This document shows positions 35,719-44,476 of a stretch of 64,000 bases of DNA, in pieces. Within the stretch, counting starts at the first letter, position 1. Every line of letters begins with the position of its first letter. Location of the stretch: positions 361,514 through 425,513 of the forward strand of contig NZ_JACARC010000034.1 of the NCBI RefSeq assembly GCF_013386825.1, given 5' to 3'. A program made the position numbers and the translations under genes. The notes beneath the pieces were generated by a model, which did not search any database, had not been told where the DNA came from, and saw only the letters and a list, made by a program, of their open reading frames with translations. This stretch comes from Pseudomonas sp. IPO3778 (GTDB taxonomy: Bacteria > Pseudomonadota > Gammaproteobacteria > Pseudomonadales > Pseudomonadaceae).

Positions 35719-37824
35719 TTGCCGAGCATAGACGCCCTCGCCGATCGCTTATCGACCTACCTCGGCCCAGACCAGGTCAACCTGGTCCGCCGAGCGTATT
35801 TCTACGCCGAACAAGCCCACGACGGCCAACGCCGCCGCAGTGGCGAGGCGTATGTCACCCATCCTCTTGCGGTGGCAAATATTCTGGCCGACATGCACAT
35901 GGACCATCAGAGTTTGATGGCCGCGATGCTGCATGACGTGATCGAAGACACCGGCATTGCCAAGGAAGCGCTCAGTGCGCAATTTGGCGAAACCGTGGCC
36001 GAACTGGTCGACGGGGTCAGCAAACTGACCCAGATGAACTTCGAGACCAAGGCCGAAGCCCAGGCGGAAAACTTCCAGAAAATGGCCATGGCCATGGCCC
36101 GGGACATCCGGGTGATCCTGGTCAAGCTGGCCGACCGGCTGCACAACATGCGCACGCTGGAAGTGCTGTCCGGTGAAAAACGCCGGCGCATCGCCAAGGA
36201 AACCCTGGAAATCTACGCGCCCATCGCCAACCGGCTGGGCATGCACGCCATTCGTATCGAGTTCGAAGACCTCGGCTTCAAAGCCATGCACCCGATGCGT
36301 TCGGCGCGCATCTACCAGGCGGTCAAACGCGCCCGGGGCAATCGCAAGGAAATCGTCAACAAGATCGAAGAGTCCCTGAGCCATTGCCTGGCGATCGACG
36401 AGATCGAGGGCGAAGTCAGCGGCCGGCAGAAACACATCTACGGCATCTACAAGAAGATGCGCGGCAAGCGTCGGGCCTTCAACGAAATCATGGACGTGTA
36501 CGCGTTCCGGATCATCGTCGACAAGGTCGATACCTGCTACCGCGTGCTGGGCGCTGTACATAATTTGTACAAACCCCTGCCGGGACGCTTCAAGGACTAC
36601 ATCGCGATTCCCAAGGCCAACGGCTATCAGTCGCTGCATACCACGCTGTTTGGCATGCACGGGGTGCCGATCGAGATCCAGATTCGCACCCGCGAAATGG
36701 AAGAGATGGCCAACAACGGCATCGCCGCCCATTGGCTGTACAAGTCCACCGGCGACGAGCAGCCAAAAGGCACCCACGCCCGCGCACGCCAGTGGGTCAA
36801 GGGCGTGCTGGAAATGCAGCAACGTGCCGGCAACTCTCTCGAATTTATCGAAAGCGTGAAGATCGACCTGTTCCCGGACGAGGTCTACGTGTTCACGCCC
36901 AAAGGCCGGATCATGGAGCTGCCCAAAGGCTCCACAGCGGTCGACTTTGCCTACGCGGTACACACCGACGTGGGTAACAGCTGCATAGCCTGTCGGATCA
37001 ATCGCCGACTGGCCCCGCTGTCGGAACCGCTGCAGAGTGGTTCCACGGTGGAGATCGTCAGCGCACCGGGCGCACGCCCGAACCCGGCCTGGCTGAACTT
37101 CGTGGTCACCGGCAAAGCCCGCACCCACATCCGCCACGCCCTGAAACTGCAACGCCGTTCCGAGTCCATCAGCCTGGGCGAACGCCTGCTGAACAAGGTG
37201 CTCAACGGCTTCGACAGCTCCCTGGACAAGATCCCGGCCGAACGCGTGCAGGCGATGCTCCACGAGTACCGCCAGGAACTGATCGAAGACTTGCTGGAAG
37301 ACATCGGCCTGGGCAATCGCATGGCCTATGTGGTCGCCCGCCGCCTGCTGGGCGAAGGCGAACAATTGCCAAGCCCCGAAGGCCCGCTGGCGATTCGCGG
37401 CACCGAAGGGCTGGTGCTCAGCTACGCCAAGTGCTGCACGCCGATCCCGGGCGACCCGATTGTCGGTCACCTGTCCGCAGGCAAAGGCATGGTGGTGCAC
37501 CTGGACAACTGCCGCAATATCAGTGAAATCCGTCATAACCCCGAGAAATGCATCCAGCTTTCGTGGGCCAAGGATGTCACCGGCGAATTCAACGTCGAGC
37601 TGCGGGTGGAGCTGGAACACCAGCGCGGCCTGATCGCTTTGCTGGCCAGCAGCGTCAATGCGGCCGACGGCAATATCGAGAAAATCAGCATGGACGAACG
37701 CGATGGCCGCATCAGCGTGGTCCAACTGGTGGTCAGCGTGCACGACCGTGTGCACCTGGCCCGCGTGATCAAGAAACTGCGCGCCCTGACCGGGGTGATC
37801 CGCATCACCCGCATGCGCGCCTAG
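35719..37824 (+). CDS. spoT: Bifunctional (p)ppGpp synthetase/hydrolase SpoT
   Basis: A 701-residue RelA/SpoT protein. The hydrolase domain keeps HD at 72-73 (LHDVIEDTG). The synthetase region includes VYAFRIIV and GRFKDYIAIPKANGYQSLHTT (about 255-315). TGS (about 385-450), a zinc-finger-like cysteine region (YAKCCTPIPGD) and a C-terminal ACT domain (about 625-700) follow. The start is TTG at 35719 with caggag upstream. It sets ppGpp levels during carbon, fatty acid and iron stress. Confidence 0.96.
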   Translation: MPSIDALADRLSTYLGPDQVNLVRRAYFYAEQAHDGQRRRSGEAYVTHPLAVANILADMHMDHQSLMAAMLHDVIEDTGIAKEALSAQFGETVAELVDGVSKLTQMNFETKAEAQAENFQKMAMAMARDIRVILVKLADRLHNMRTLEVLSGEKRRRIAKETLEIYAPIANRLGMHAIRIEFEDLGFKAMHPMRSARIYQAVKRARGNRKEIVNKIEESLSHCLAIDEIEGEVSGRQKHIYGIYKKMRGKRRAFNEIMDVYAFRIIVDKVDTCYRVLGAVHNLYKPLPGRFKDYIAIPKANGYQSLHTTLFGMHGVPIEIQIRTREMEEMANNGIAAHWLYKSTGDEQPKGTHARARQWVKGVLEMQQRAGNSLEFIESVKIDLFPDEVYVFTPKGRIMELPKGSTAVDFAYAVHTDVGNSCIACRINRRLAPLSEPLQSGSTVEIVSAPGARPNPAWLNFVVTGKARTHIRHALKLQRRSESISLGERLLNKVLNGFDSSLDKIPAERVQAMLHEYRQELIEDLLEDIGLGNRMAYVVARRLLGEGEQLPSPEGPLAIRGTEGLVLSYAKCCTPIPGDPIVGHLSAGKGMVVHLDNCRNISEIRHNPEKCIQLSWAKDVTGEFNVELRVELEHQRGLIALLASSVNAADGNIEKISMDERDGRISVVQLVVSVHDRVHLARVIKKLRALTGVIRITRMRA

Positions 37825-37848
37825 CCCATCCATTACAAGGAGTCATTC

Positions 37849-38229
37849 ATGACCAAGACTGTTATCACCAGCGACAAGGCACCAGCAGCAATCGGTACTT
37901 ACTCCCAGGCGATCAAGGCGGGCAATACCGTCTACATGTCCGGCCAGATTCCACTGGACCCAAAAACCATGGAGCTGGTTGAAGGCTTTGAAGCCCAAAC
38001 CATCCAGGTCTTCGAAAACCTGAAGTCGGTAGCCGAAGCCGCAGGCGGTTCGTTCAAGGACATCGTCAAACTGAACATCTTCCTCACCGACCTGAGCCAC
38101 TTCGCCAAGGTCAACGAGATCATGGGCAAGTACTTCGAACAACCGTACCCAGCCCGCGCCGCCATCGGCGTTGCCGCCCTGCCAAAGGGTGCACAGGTTG
38201 AGATGGACGCCATTCTGGTCATCGAGTAA
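37849..38229 (+). CDS. ridA: RidA family 2-iminobutanoate/2-iminopropanoate deaminase
   Basis: A 126-residue RidA-type enzyme with the canonical YSQAIKAGNTVYMSGQI and C-terminal PARAAIGVAALPKGAQVEM, including the active arginine. It removes reactive 2-aminoacrylate-derived imines. It begins 24 bases after spoT, an arrangement seen across gammaproteobacteria (PA5339). The window holds a second, more divergent RidA protein in the dad operon. Confidence 0.95.
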   Translation: MTKTVITSDKAPAAIGTYSQAIKAGNTVYMSGQIPLDPKTMELVEGFEAQTIQVFENLKSVAEAAGGSFKDIVKLNIFLTDLSHFAKVNEIMGKYFEQPYPARAAIGVAALPKGAQVEMDAILVIE

Positions 38230-38292
38230 AACATCCGGCGCAGCACTTCCACAGGAAGGCTGCGCCGAATTGGTTCTTGGAAGGATTTCGTA

Positions 38293-39036
38293 ATGCGCAA
38301 AGCGCTCGTTGCCTCTTCGTTGCTCGCCCTGCTGCTCGGCGGCTGCGCCAGCAATCCCGCCGACCTGGATGTGAGCGGCACCTGGATCAACCAGGCCGCC
38401 ATCGATGCGGCAGCCAAGGGCGGCCCTTTGCGTGAAGCCCTGCAGAGCTATGGTCCAAACCTCGAATGGGAGGTGAACACCAAGGCCTCTCAGGCCCGCT
38501 ACTACAACGGCTTTGAAGTGGCTGAAGGCAAGTTGCTGGGTGAAAAATCCGGCGCCTGGAGTGTGGATTTCTACGGCAGCTCCGCCACCGAGCTCAAGCG
38601 TAAAGGCAAACAACTGCTGCAAACGGCCAATGACAATGAGCCCGAACAACTGTTCGCCCGCGCCAAGGACCCCGCCCCCGAAGGCGCGCCACTGGGCGCC
38701 AACTTCGAGCGCACGCTGTACGCCGCCTACATGGGCGGCACCTGGAAAATCAGCAGCGGCAATGGCGAAGGCGCGACGGTGCAGTTCCAGGCCAATGGCC
38801 AGGTAACCGGCTTGCCGGGCGCCGATCAGTACTCGTTGTGCCTGGCGGGCGATTGCGCCTCCATGAGCGGTGGCTACGACAGCATCTGGCTGCAGCTGAA
38901 CGGCCAGGGCAACCCGTGGATCTTTGCGCGCAAGGGCAAGCAACTGGAGATTTTCCAGGCGATCAACACCGCTCAGGCTGACGAGGTCCCCTCGTTTACT
39001 CCCGGGCCGCGACAGTGGTTGCTGGAAAAACAGTGA
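38293..39036 (+). CDS. Lipoprotein, paralogue 1
   Basis: A 247-residue predicted lipoprotein: signal peptide with lipobox LLLGGC at about 15-20. The mature part has repeated features GTWINQAAIDAA, YMGGTWKIS and FTPGPRQWLLEK. Domain family is not recognised. It is about half identical by eye to the gene at 39186 along the full length, so the two are tandem duplicates. Two cysteines in SLCLAGDCAS may form a disulphide. Location resembles PA5340. Confidence 0.82.
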   Translation: MRKALVASSLLALLLGGCASNPADLDVSGTWINQAAIDAAAKGGPLREALQSYGPNLEWEVNTKASQARYYNGFEVAEGKLLGEKSGAWSVDFYGSSATELKRKGKQLLQTANDNEPEQLFARAKDPAPEGAPLGANFERTLYAAYMGGTWKISSGNGEGATVQFQANGQVTGLPGADQYSLCLAGDCASMSGGYDSIWLQLNGQGNPWIFARKGKQLEIFQAINTAQADEVPSFTPGPRQWLLEKQ

Positions 39037-39046
39037 TACCTGCTTT

Positions 39047-39147
39047 CTGTAGGAGCGAGCTTGCTCGCGAAGGGCGTCAACGATAACGCTGGCATCCTGA
39101 ATTAACGCGGTGTCTTGGCGTTTTTCGCGAGCACGCTCGCTCCCACA
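39047..39147. repeat. REPIN, GTAGGAGCGAGCTTGCTCGCGAA class
   Basis: Inverted arms from ctgtaggagcgagcttgctc (39047) to gcacgctcgctcccaca (39147) lie between the two tandem lipoprotein genes. The right arm has diverged (cacgctcgctccca), and the spacer keeps gataacgctggcatcctga. Confidence 0.9.
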
Positions 39148-39185
39148 TTGGGCCCCATGGTTTTTACCGTCCAGGGATTGCCCCC

Positions 39186-39920
39186 ATGCGCACATTACTG
39201 GTCATTAGCCTGATCCTGCTGGGCGGCTGCATGCATGCGCCGCAAACACCGGACATCAGCGGGCTGTGGATCAACCAGGCAGCCATCGACTCAGCCGCCC
39301 AAGGCAGGCCCTTGCTGCGAGCCCTTGATGCTCACGGCATGAACCTGGAATGGAACATCGACACCCGCAACGGCAAGGCACAAGTCAGCAATGCGTTCGA
39401 GCTGGGCGAAGGTCAATTGCTGCCGAAGGCGCCGGGCGCATGGACCGTCGACTACAACGGCCATGGCGCCGACGAGCTTCGATCGGATGGCAAGCAGTTG
39501 ATCCAGCTCCCCACAGAACGTTACGCCGGGCAAGTGTTTATACGCCCTGACCCGCCGCCCCCCTCGGGAGAGAAATGGGGCACAACCTTCCGGCAGGCGC
39601 TGAACTCAGCCTATATGGCCGGCCAGTGGAAAATCATTGAAGGCCAAGGCACCGGCAACATCGTGGTGTTCACGGCGGATGGCCGCGTGTCAGGCCTGGC
39701 GCAAAACGACCGGTACGAGCTGTGCCTGGGCGGCGATTGCGCCACCCAGGGTGCTGGCAATGACACCCTCTACCTGGGCAAGGGCGATGTCGGCGACGGC
39801 TGGATTTTCGTCCGCTACGGCAAGCGACTCGAGATTCTCAAGGCGATCAACCTGTCCCAGCCCGACGAAATCCCCCAACTCACTCCGGGCCCGCGCCGGT
39901 GGCTACTGGAAAAGCGCTGA
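39186..39920 (+). CDS. Lipoprotein, paralogue 2
   Basis: A 244-residue predicted lipoprotein with lipobox LILLGGC at about 9-15. GLWINQAAIDSAAQG, YMAGQWKIIEGQ, YELCLGGDCATQG and LTPGPRRWLLEKR align with the first paralogue. The shared double WK/W core suggests a lipocalin-like or similar beta fold, but this is only an impression. Overlap to the convergent epimerase gene is five bases away. Function unknown. Confidence 0.82.
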   Translation: MRTLLVISLILLGGCMHAPQTPDISGLWINQAAIDSAAQGRPLLRALDAHGMNLEWNIDTRNGKAQVSNAFELGEGQLLPKAPGAWTVDYNGHGADELRSDGKQLIQLPTERYAGQVFIRPDPPPPSGEKWGTTFRQALNSAYMAGQWKIIEGQGTGNIVVFTADGRVSGLAQNDRYELCLGGDCATQGAGNDTLYLGKGDVGDGWIFVRYGKRLEILKAINLSQPDEIPQLTPGPRRWLLEKR

Positions 39921-39925
39921 AGCGA

Positions 39926-40777
39926 TCAACCCTCAAGAATCGCCGCGTAGCCTTCGCGATAACTTGGGTACCTCGGCACCCAGCCCAACGCCTTGGCACG
40001 GGCATTACTGCACTGCTTGCTGCCCGCCCGCCGTACGCTGGCGTTCTCGGCCCATTCGGTCACACCAAGGTACTCGCGCAACCAGCCCACCACGTCGGCC
40101 AACGGTGCCGGAGCATCATCAACGCCGATGTAGCACTTATCCAGCACACCGCCCTGCTCCACACGTTGCAACAAAAACGCCAGCAACCCTGCGGCGTCAT
40201 CCGCGTGGATCCGGTTGCCATATAACGGCGGATCGATCGCCACGCGATAACCCTGGCGCACCTGGCTCAACAGCCATTCACGACCCGGACCATAAATGCC
40301 GGTGAGGCGTACGACACTCGCTGGAATGCCGCTGTTCAACGCCACTTGCTCGGCTTCCAGCATCACTTGCCCGGAATAACCGCCCGCCTGGGTCTCGGAG
40401 CTTTCGTCCACCCACTCACCGTTCTGCTGCCCATACACACTGCTGCTGGATACAAACAGCAGATGCTTGGGCGCCTGGCCGTAGTCGTTCAACCACTCCA
40501 GCACATGCTGCAACCCTTGCACGTACGCTGCGCGATAGCCGGCTTCGTCGTGATCAGTGGCCGCCGCGCAATACACCAGGTAATCCACCCCGCCCACCGG
40601 CCAGGTGTCGGGGCAGTCTTCATTGAACAGGTCGCCGGCAATCCCGATAACGCCCTTGGGCAGGCGCGAGGTATCCCGGCGCAGGCCATGAACCTCCCAA
40701 CCCTGGGCCAGCAATTGGGTGGCCAGACGGCTACCGACATCGCCGCAACCGGCAATCACCACAGAAGGCGCAGACAT
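39926..40777 (-). CDS. NAD(P)-binding epimerase/dehydratase-like protein
   Basis: A 283-residue short-chain/extended SDR-like protein. GCGDVGSRLATQLLA near residue 10 is the nucleotide-binding turn, and SSSSVYGQQNGEW supplies the SDR tyrosine region, though the usual YxxxK is not obvious (the run SGQVMLEAEQVA replaces it). It resembles YeeZ-like proteins of unknown substrate. The ATG at 40777 has cggag upstream. Divergent from exbB. Confidence 0.82.
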   Translation of the reverse strand: MSAPSVVIAGCGDVGSRLATQLLAQGWEVHGLRRDTSRLPKGVIGIAGDLFNEDCPDTWPVGGVDYLVYCAAATDHDEAGYRAAYVQGLQHVLEWLNDYGQAPKHLLFVSSSSVYGQQNGEWVDESSETQAGGYSGQVMLEAEQVALNSGIPASVVRLTGIYGPGREWLLSQVRQGYRVAIDPPLYGNRIHADDAAGLLAFLLQRVEQGGVLDKCYIGVDDAPAPLADVVGWLREYLGVTEWAENASVRRAGSKQCSNARAKALGWVPRYPSYREGYAAILEG

Positions 40778-40866
40778 CACAAAACTCCGTTCTTAAAGGT
40801 GAAGATTAGCCCCCGCACATGACCAGCGGCCAGCAAAACGACAAATAAAGTAACCGTATTGCTTCT

Positions 40867-40885
40867 GTTAACAAGAATTACTTGC
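40867..40885 (-). promoter_or_regulatory. Putative Fur box before exbB-exbD-tonB
   Basis: On the minus strand the 19 bases read GCAAGTAATTCTTGTTAAC, sharing 13 of 19 positions with the pseudomonad Fur form GCAAATGATTCTCATTTGC. It lies about 80 bases upstream of the exbB start, a plausible iron-regulated promoter. Confidence 0.55.
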
Positions 40886-40966
40886 AATAATGACCGCCCT
40901 TTTGTCCTCGGCCCGCCAGGGTCTGGAAGGACGACCACTCATTTTTTTCTCTCAGGTCCGGCCAGC

Positions 40967-41953
40967 ATGACACGCAATATATTCCCCGCTTCGCCAACCA
41001 AGACTCACAGCCCAACCCGCGCCTGGCGTGCGATTGCCGCAGTGCTGTTCAGCGTTCTGCTGGCACCGACCGCCGCGTTCGCCGACAACACCGCGCCGGC
41101 CACCCAGCCTGCTGCCACCGCGCCAGCTCACGAGCAAAACGCTCCTGCGCCGGCGGCTGCACCCGCTGCCACCGACCCGGCACTGGCCGCCGAAGGCGCA
41201 CCGGCTGACGGTTCCGGCGCTGTGCTGGAAGAAGACAACAGCCTGGGCATGGCCCACGACCTGTCGCCCTGGGGCATGTACCAGAACGCTGACATCATCG
41301 TGAAGATCGTGATGATCGGCCTGGCCATCGCCTCGATCATCACCTGGACCATCTGGATCGCCAAAGGCTTCGAGCTGCTGGGCGCCAAGCGTCGTCTGCG
41401 TACTGAAATCGTCCACCTGAAAAAAGCCGCCACCCTGAAAGAAGCCAGCGAAAGCGCGGCGAAAAAGGGCACCCTGGCCCATCTGCTGGTTCACGACGCA
41501 CTCGAAGAAATGCGCCTGTCGGCCAACAGCCGCGAAAAAGAAGGCATCAAGGAACGCGTCAGCTTCCGCCTGGAGCGCCTGGTTGCCGCCTGCGGTCGCA
41601 ACATGAGCAACGGCACCGGCGTGCTGGCCACCATCGGTTCCACCGCGCCCTTCGTCGGCCTGTTCGGCACCGTGTGGGGCATCATGAACAGCTTTATCGG
41701 CATCGCCAAAACCCAGACCACCAACCTTGCCGTCGTGGCGCCCGGCATCGCCGAAGCCCTGTTGGCAACCGCCCTGGGCCTGGTTGCGGCGATTCCTGCG
41801 GTGGTCATCTATAACGTCTTCGCCCGTTCGATCGCCGGCTACAAGGCCCAGGTGTCGGACGCTTCGGCGGAAGTCCTGTTGCTGGTCAGCCGTGACCTCG
41901 ATCACCTGCCTTCCGAGCGCAGCTCGCAACCGCATATGGTGAAAGTGGGGTAA
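40967..41953 (+). CDS. exbB: TonB-system inner membrane proton channel ExbB
   Basis: A 328-residue ExbB. A signal-like N-terminus (about 20-38, ending AAFA) and an alanine/proline-rich periplasmic stretch (about 40-85) precede the usual MotA/TolQ/ExbB region with three membrane segments. GLFGTVWGIMNSFIGI and AEALLATALGLVAAIPAVV are typical. The long N-terminus is that of fluorescent pseudomonad and Xanthomonas ExbB. ATG 40967 gives the normal length. First gene of exbB-exbD-tonB; powers TonB-dependent iron uptake. Confidence 0.94.
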   Translation: MTRNIFPASPTKTHSPTRAWRAIAAVLFSVLLAPTAAFADNTAPATQPAATAPAHEQNAPAPAAAPAATDPALAAEGAPADGSGAVLEEDNSLGMAHDLSPWGMYQNADIIVKIVMIGLAIASIITWTIWIAKGFELLGAKRRLRTEIVHLKKAATLKEASESAAKKGTLAHLLVHDALEEMRLSANSREKEGIKERVSFRLERLVAACGRNMSNGTGVLATIGSTAPFVGLFGTVWGIMNSFIGIAKTQTTNLAVVAPGIAEALLATALGLVAAIPAVVIYNVFARSIAGYKAQVSDASAEVLLLVSRDLDHLPSERSSQPHMVKVG

Positions 41954-41959
41954 TCGGCC

Positions 41960-42385
41960 ATGGGCCTGCATTTGAATCAAGGCGACGACGAGCTCGTCGA
42001 GAACCACGAAATCAACGTCACACCGTTTATCGACGTGATGCTGGTGCTGCTGATCATCTTCATGGTGGCCGCACCGCTGGCCACCGTGGACATCAAGGTC
42101 GACCTGCCTGCTTCCAGCGCGAAACCTGCGCCGCGGCCAGAGAAGCCGATATTCCTCAGCGTCAAGGCAGACCAGCGTCTGTTCCTGGGCGAAGAAGAAG
42201 TCAAATCCGAAACCCTGGGCGCGGTGCTTGACGCCAAGACTCAGGGCAAGAAAGACACGACGATCTTCTTCCAGGCCGACAAGGGCGTGGACTACGGCGA
42301 CCTGATGAGCGTGATGGATGCCCTGCGGGCAGCCGGCTACCTCAAGGTAGGCCTGGTCGGACTTGAGACGGCAGCCAAGAAATGA
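41960..42385 (+). CDS. exbD: TonB-system biopolymer transport protein ExbD
   Basis: A 141-residue ExbD with one N-terminal membrane segment holding the essential aspartate (NVTPFIDVMLVLLIIFMVAA) and a periplasmic domain ending DALRAAGYLKVGLVGLE. It begins seven bases after exbB. Its TGA overlaps the tonB ATG by four bases, coupling translation. Confidence 0.96.
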   Translation: MGLHLNQGDDELVENHEINVTPFIDVMLVLLIIFMVAAPLATVDIKVDLPASSAKPAPRPEKPIFLSVKADQRLFLGEEEVKSETLGAVLDAKTQGKKDTTIFFQADKGVDYGDLMSVMDALRAAGYLKVGLVGLETAAKK

Positions 42386-43131
42386 TCACGACGCGCCACA
42401 AACTGACGCGTTATGGCACCAGCCTCGCCGTCGTACTGGGCGTCCACGCCGTCGCGATCATCATCGCGCTCCAGTGGTCGGCGCCACATACGGTCCAACT
42501 GCCACCGGCGGCCATGGTCATCGACCTGGCACCCCTGCCGGCGCCGCCACCTCCGGCCCCGCCGAAGGTGATTACGCCGCCACAGCCGCCAGCGCCGGTG
42601 GAAGAGTTGCCATTGCCGAAACTGGCCGAGGCACCGAAGCCGACGATCCAGGTACCCAAGCCGGTCAAGCCCAAGCCGAAACCACAGCCGCCCAAGCCGG
42701 TGGAGAAGAAGCCCGACCCGCCCAAGGAAAAACCTTCCGAAGAGCCGCCGAGCGAAACTCCGCAGAACAACGCGCCTACGGAAAAGTCCGCTCAGCCACA
42801 ACCGGGCCCTTCACCGCAGCAGATCGCGGCCAAGGCCACCTGGGAAAGTACCCTGCTGGGCCACCTGCAGAAGTACAAGAAGTACCCGCCGGGCGCCCAG
42901 GCGCGTGGCAAGGAAGGCCTGAACCGCTTGCGTTTCGTGGTGGATGCCGATGGCAACGTGCTGTCCTATGAGCTGGTGGGCCGCTCCGGCAACGCCGACC
43001 TGGACCGCGCCACCCTCGACATGATCCGTCGCGCCCAGCCGCTGCCCAAGCCGCCGGCCGACATGTTGAAAGGCGGTAGCATCGAGATCGTTGCGCCGTT
43101 CGTTTACAACATCGAAAAACGTCGCCGGTAA
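42382..43131 (+). CDS. tonB: Energy transducer TonB
   Basis: A 249-residue TonB with an N-terminal membrane anchor (about 15-34, LAVVLGVHAVAIIIALQW), a long proline- and lysine-rich periplasm-spanning stretch (about 50-150) and the conserved C-terminal domain (PPGAQARGKEGLNRLRF, LPKPPADMLKGG). The overlap with exbD and the Fur-like box before exbB indicate iron-regulated siderophore and haem uptake. Confidence 0.95.
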   Translation: MITTRHKLTRYGTSLAVVLGVHAVAIIIALQWSAPHTVQLPPAAMVIDLAPLPAPPPPAPPKVITPPQPPAPVEELPLPKLAEAPKPTIQVPKPVKPKPKPQPPKPVEKKPDPPKEKPSEEPPSETPQNNAPTEKSAQPQPGPSPQQIAAKATWESTLLGHLQKYKKYPPGAQARGKEGLNRLRFVVDADGNVLSYELVGRSGNADLDRATLDMIRRAQPLPKPPADMLKGGSIEIVAPFVYNIEKRRR

Positions 43132-43268
43132 CCCTCACCGTGGGCACTCTCGGGTGCCTACGGCGGTTGCTTCATCCTCGCGCTTCACCGCAACCTGAAC
43201 CAGGGTTGAACGGGCCTCTACCTAACGCCATCTTCACTTGTAACATTTAACGACAACATTAATCATCC

Positions 43269-43287
43269 GCGAATAATTCTCATTAGC
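43269..43287. promoter_or_regulatory. Putative Fur box before the ferrous iron operon
   Basis: GCGAATAATTCTCATTAGC ends 11 bases before the first ATG of the FtrABC-like operon. It shares 13 of 19 positions with the consensus GATAATGATAATCATTATC and has the familiar AATAATTCTCATT core. Confidence 0.75.
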
Positions 43288-43298
43288 GGACGTTCGGC

Positions 43299-43634
43299 AT
43301 GCCTATCCTTGCCCGGCTGGCTCTCCTCCTACTGGCTTTTCCCGTCGCAGCGCAGGCGGATCATCTGGTCACCCTGGTCATTCAAAACCACACCTTCAGT
43401 CCCTCACATTTCGAGGTGCCGGCCGGTGAGCGTTTTCGCATTCAACTCACCAGCCATGACGAAAGCGTCGATGAGTTCGAAAGCTATGACATGAAATTCG
43501 AAAAAATCATCGTCCCCGGTAACACCATCACGGTGTTTGCCGGCCCGCTCCATCCCGGCACCTACACGTTCTTCGATGACTACCACCCGGACCAGGCCAA
43601 AGGCACGGTCACTGCCGTCGCGGCCAAGGAGTAA
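43299..43634 (+). CDS. Periplasmic cupredoxin-like protein (FtrB/EfeO-type cupredoxin)
   Basis: A 111-residue secreted protein: signal peptide about 1-20 (ending AAQA), then a cupredoxin fold with IQNHTFSPSHFEVPAGERFRI-like opening (split at 20 residues for this note) and HPGTYTFFDDYHPD near the end. Related cupredoxins (FtrB of Bordetella) oxidise ferrous iron for high-affinity uptake. The next gene is an FTR1 permease four bases downstream, followed by a P19-type protein, forming one operon behind a Fur-like box. Confidence 0.85.
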   Translation: MPILARLALLLLAFPVAAQADHLVTLVIQNHTFSPSHFEVPAGERFRIQLTSHDESVDEFESYDMKFEKIIVPGNTITVFAGPLHPGTYTFFDDYHPDQAKGTVTAVAAKE

Positions 43635-43637
43635 GCC

Positions 43638-44456
43638 ATGCTGGCCTGTCTGTTGATCGTGTTTCGTGAAGTACTGGAAGCCGGGATCGTGGTGGGGATC
43701 GTAATGGCCGCCACCCAGGGCCTGGCAAGACGCGGGCTGTTTATCGGCGGAGGGATCGCGGCCGGCGTGCTGGGCGCGGGCATCCTGGCGCTGTTTACCG
43801 GCGCGATCACCCAGGCGCTGCAAGGCTTCGGCCAGGAGATTTTCAACGCGGCCATTCTGGTGGTCGCTGTGGTCATGCTGGGCTGGCACAACCTGTGGAT
43901 GGCCAGCCATGGACGTGAGCTGGCCACCCAACTGCGCAGCGCCGGCAATGCGGTACTCAACGGCGAAAAATCACTCTGGGCCCTGGCCGTGGTCATCACC
44001 GTGGCCGTGCTGCGCGAAGGCTCGGAAATCGTGCTGTTCCTCTATGGCATCGCCGCATCGAGCCAGGCAGATCCGCTGTCGATGCTGACCGGCGGCGTGC
44101 TCGGCATCGCCGCCGGCGCGGCGCTGTCCTGGTTGATGTACCGCGGCCTGGTTGCCATCAGCCTCAAGCGCCTGTTCTCGATTACCGGCTGGATGATCGC
44201 CTTGCTCGCCGCCGGCATGGCCGGTCGGGCCGCCGCGATCCTAGCCGGTATCGACCTGATTCCCGCCTGGGGCTACCAACTCTGGGACACCTCCTGGCTG
44301 GTCTCCGATGGCAGCCTCACCGGCCGCGCCCTGACCGCGCTGGTGGGCTACACCGACCGGCCGCTGGGCGTCCAACTGGTCGCCTGGTCCGTCACCCTTG
44401 CGCTCCTGGTGCTGGGTAACCGCTTGCTGCATTCACGCCCGACGCAATCCCGTTAA
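43638..44456 (+). CDS. FTR1 family iron permease (FtrC/EfeU-like)
   Basis: A 272-residue membrane protein with about seven hydrophobic helices. It holds the two iron-coordinating REXXE motifs of the FTR1 family, REVLE near residue 9 and REGSE near residue 126. It transports iron, probably ferric iron formed from ferrous by the neighbouring cupredoxin and P19 proteins. Middle gene of the three-gene operon. It lies close to exbBD-tonB but does not depend on TonB. Confidence 0.92.
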   Translation: MLACLLIVFREVLEAGIVVGIVMAATQGLARRGLFIGGGIAAGVLGAGILALFTGAITQALQGFGQEIFNAAILVVAVVMLGWHNLWMASHGRELATQLRSAGNAVLNGEKSLWALAVVITVAVLREGSEIVLFLYGIAASSQADPLSMLTGGVLGIAAGAALSWLMYRGLVAISLKRLFSITGWMIALLAAGMAGRAAAILAGIDLIPAWGYQLWDTSWLVSDGSLTGRALTALVGYTDRPLGVQLVAWSVTLALLVLGNRLLHSRPTQSR

Positions 44457-44476
44457 CTGTCCCAAGGAGCCCCACC

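Noticed and set aside
35749..37833. 694-codon minus-strand open frame across spoT
   Set aside because: Antisense shadow of spoT, whose domains are complete on the plus strand.
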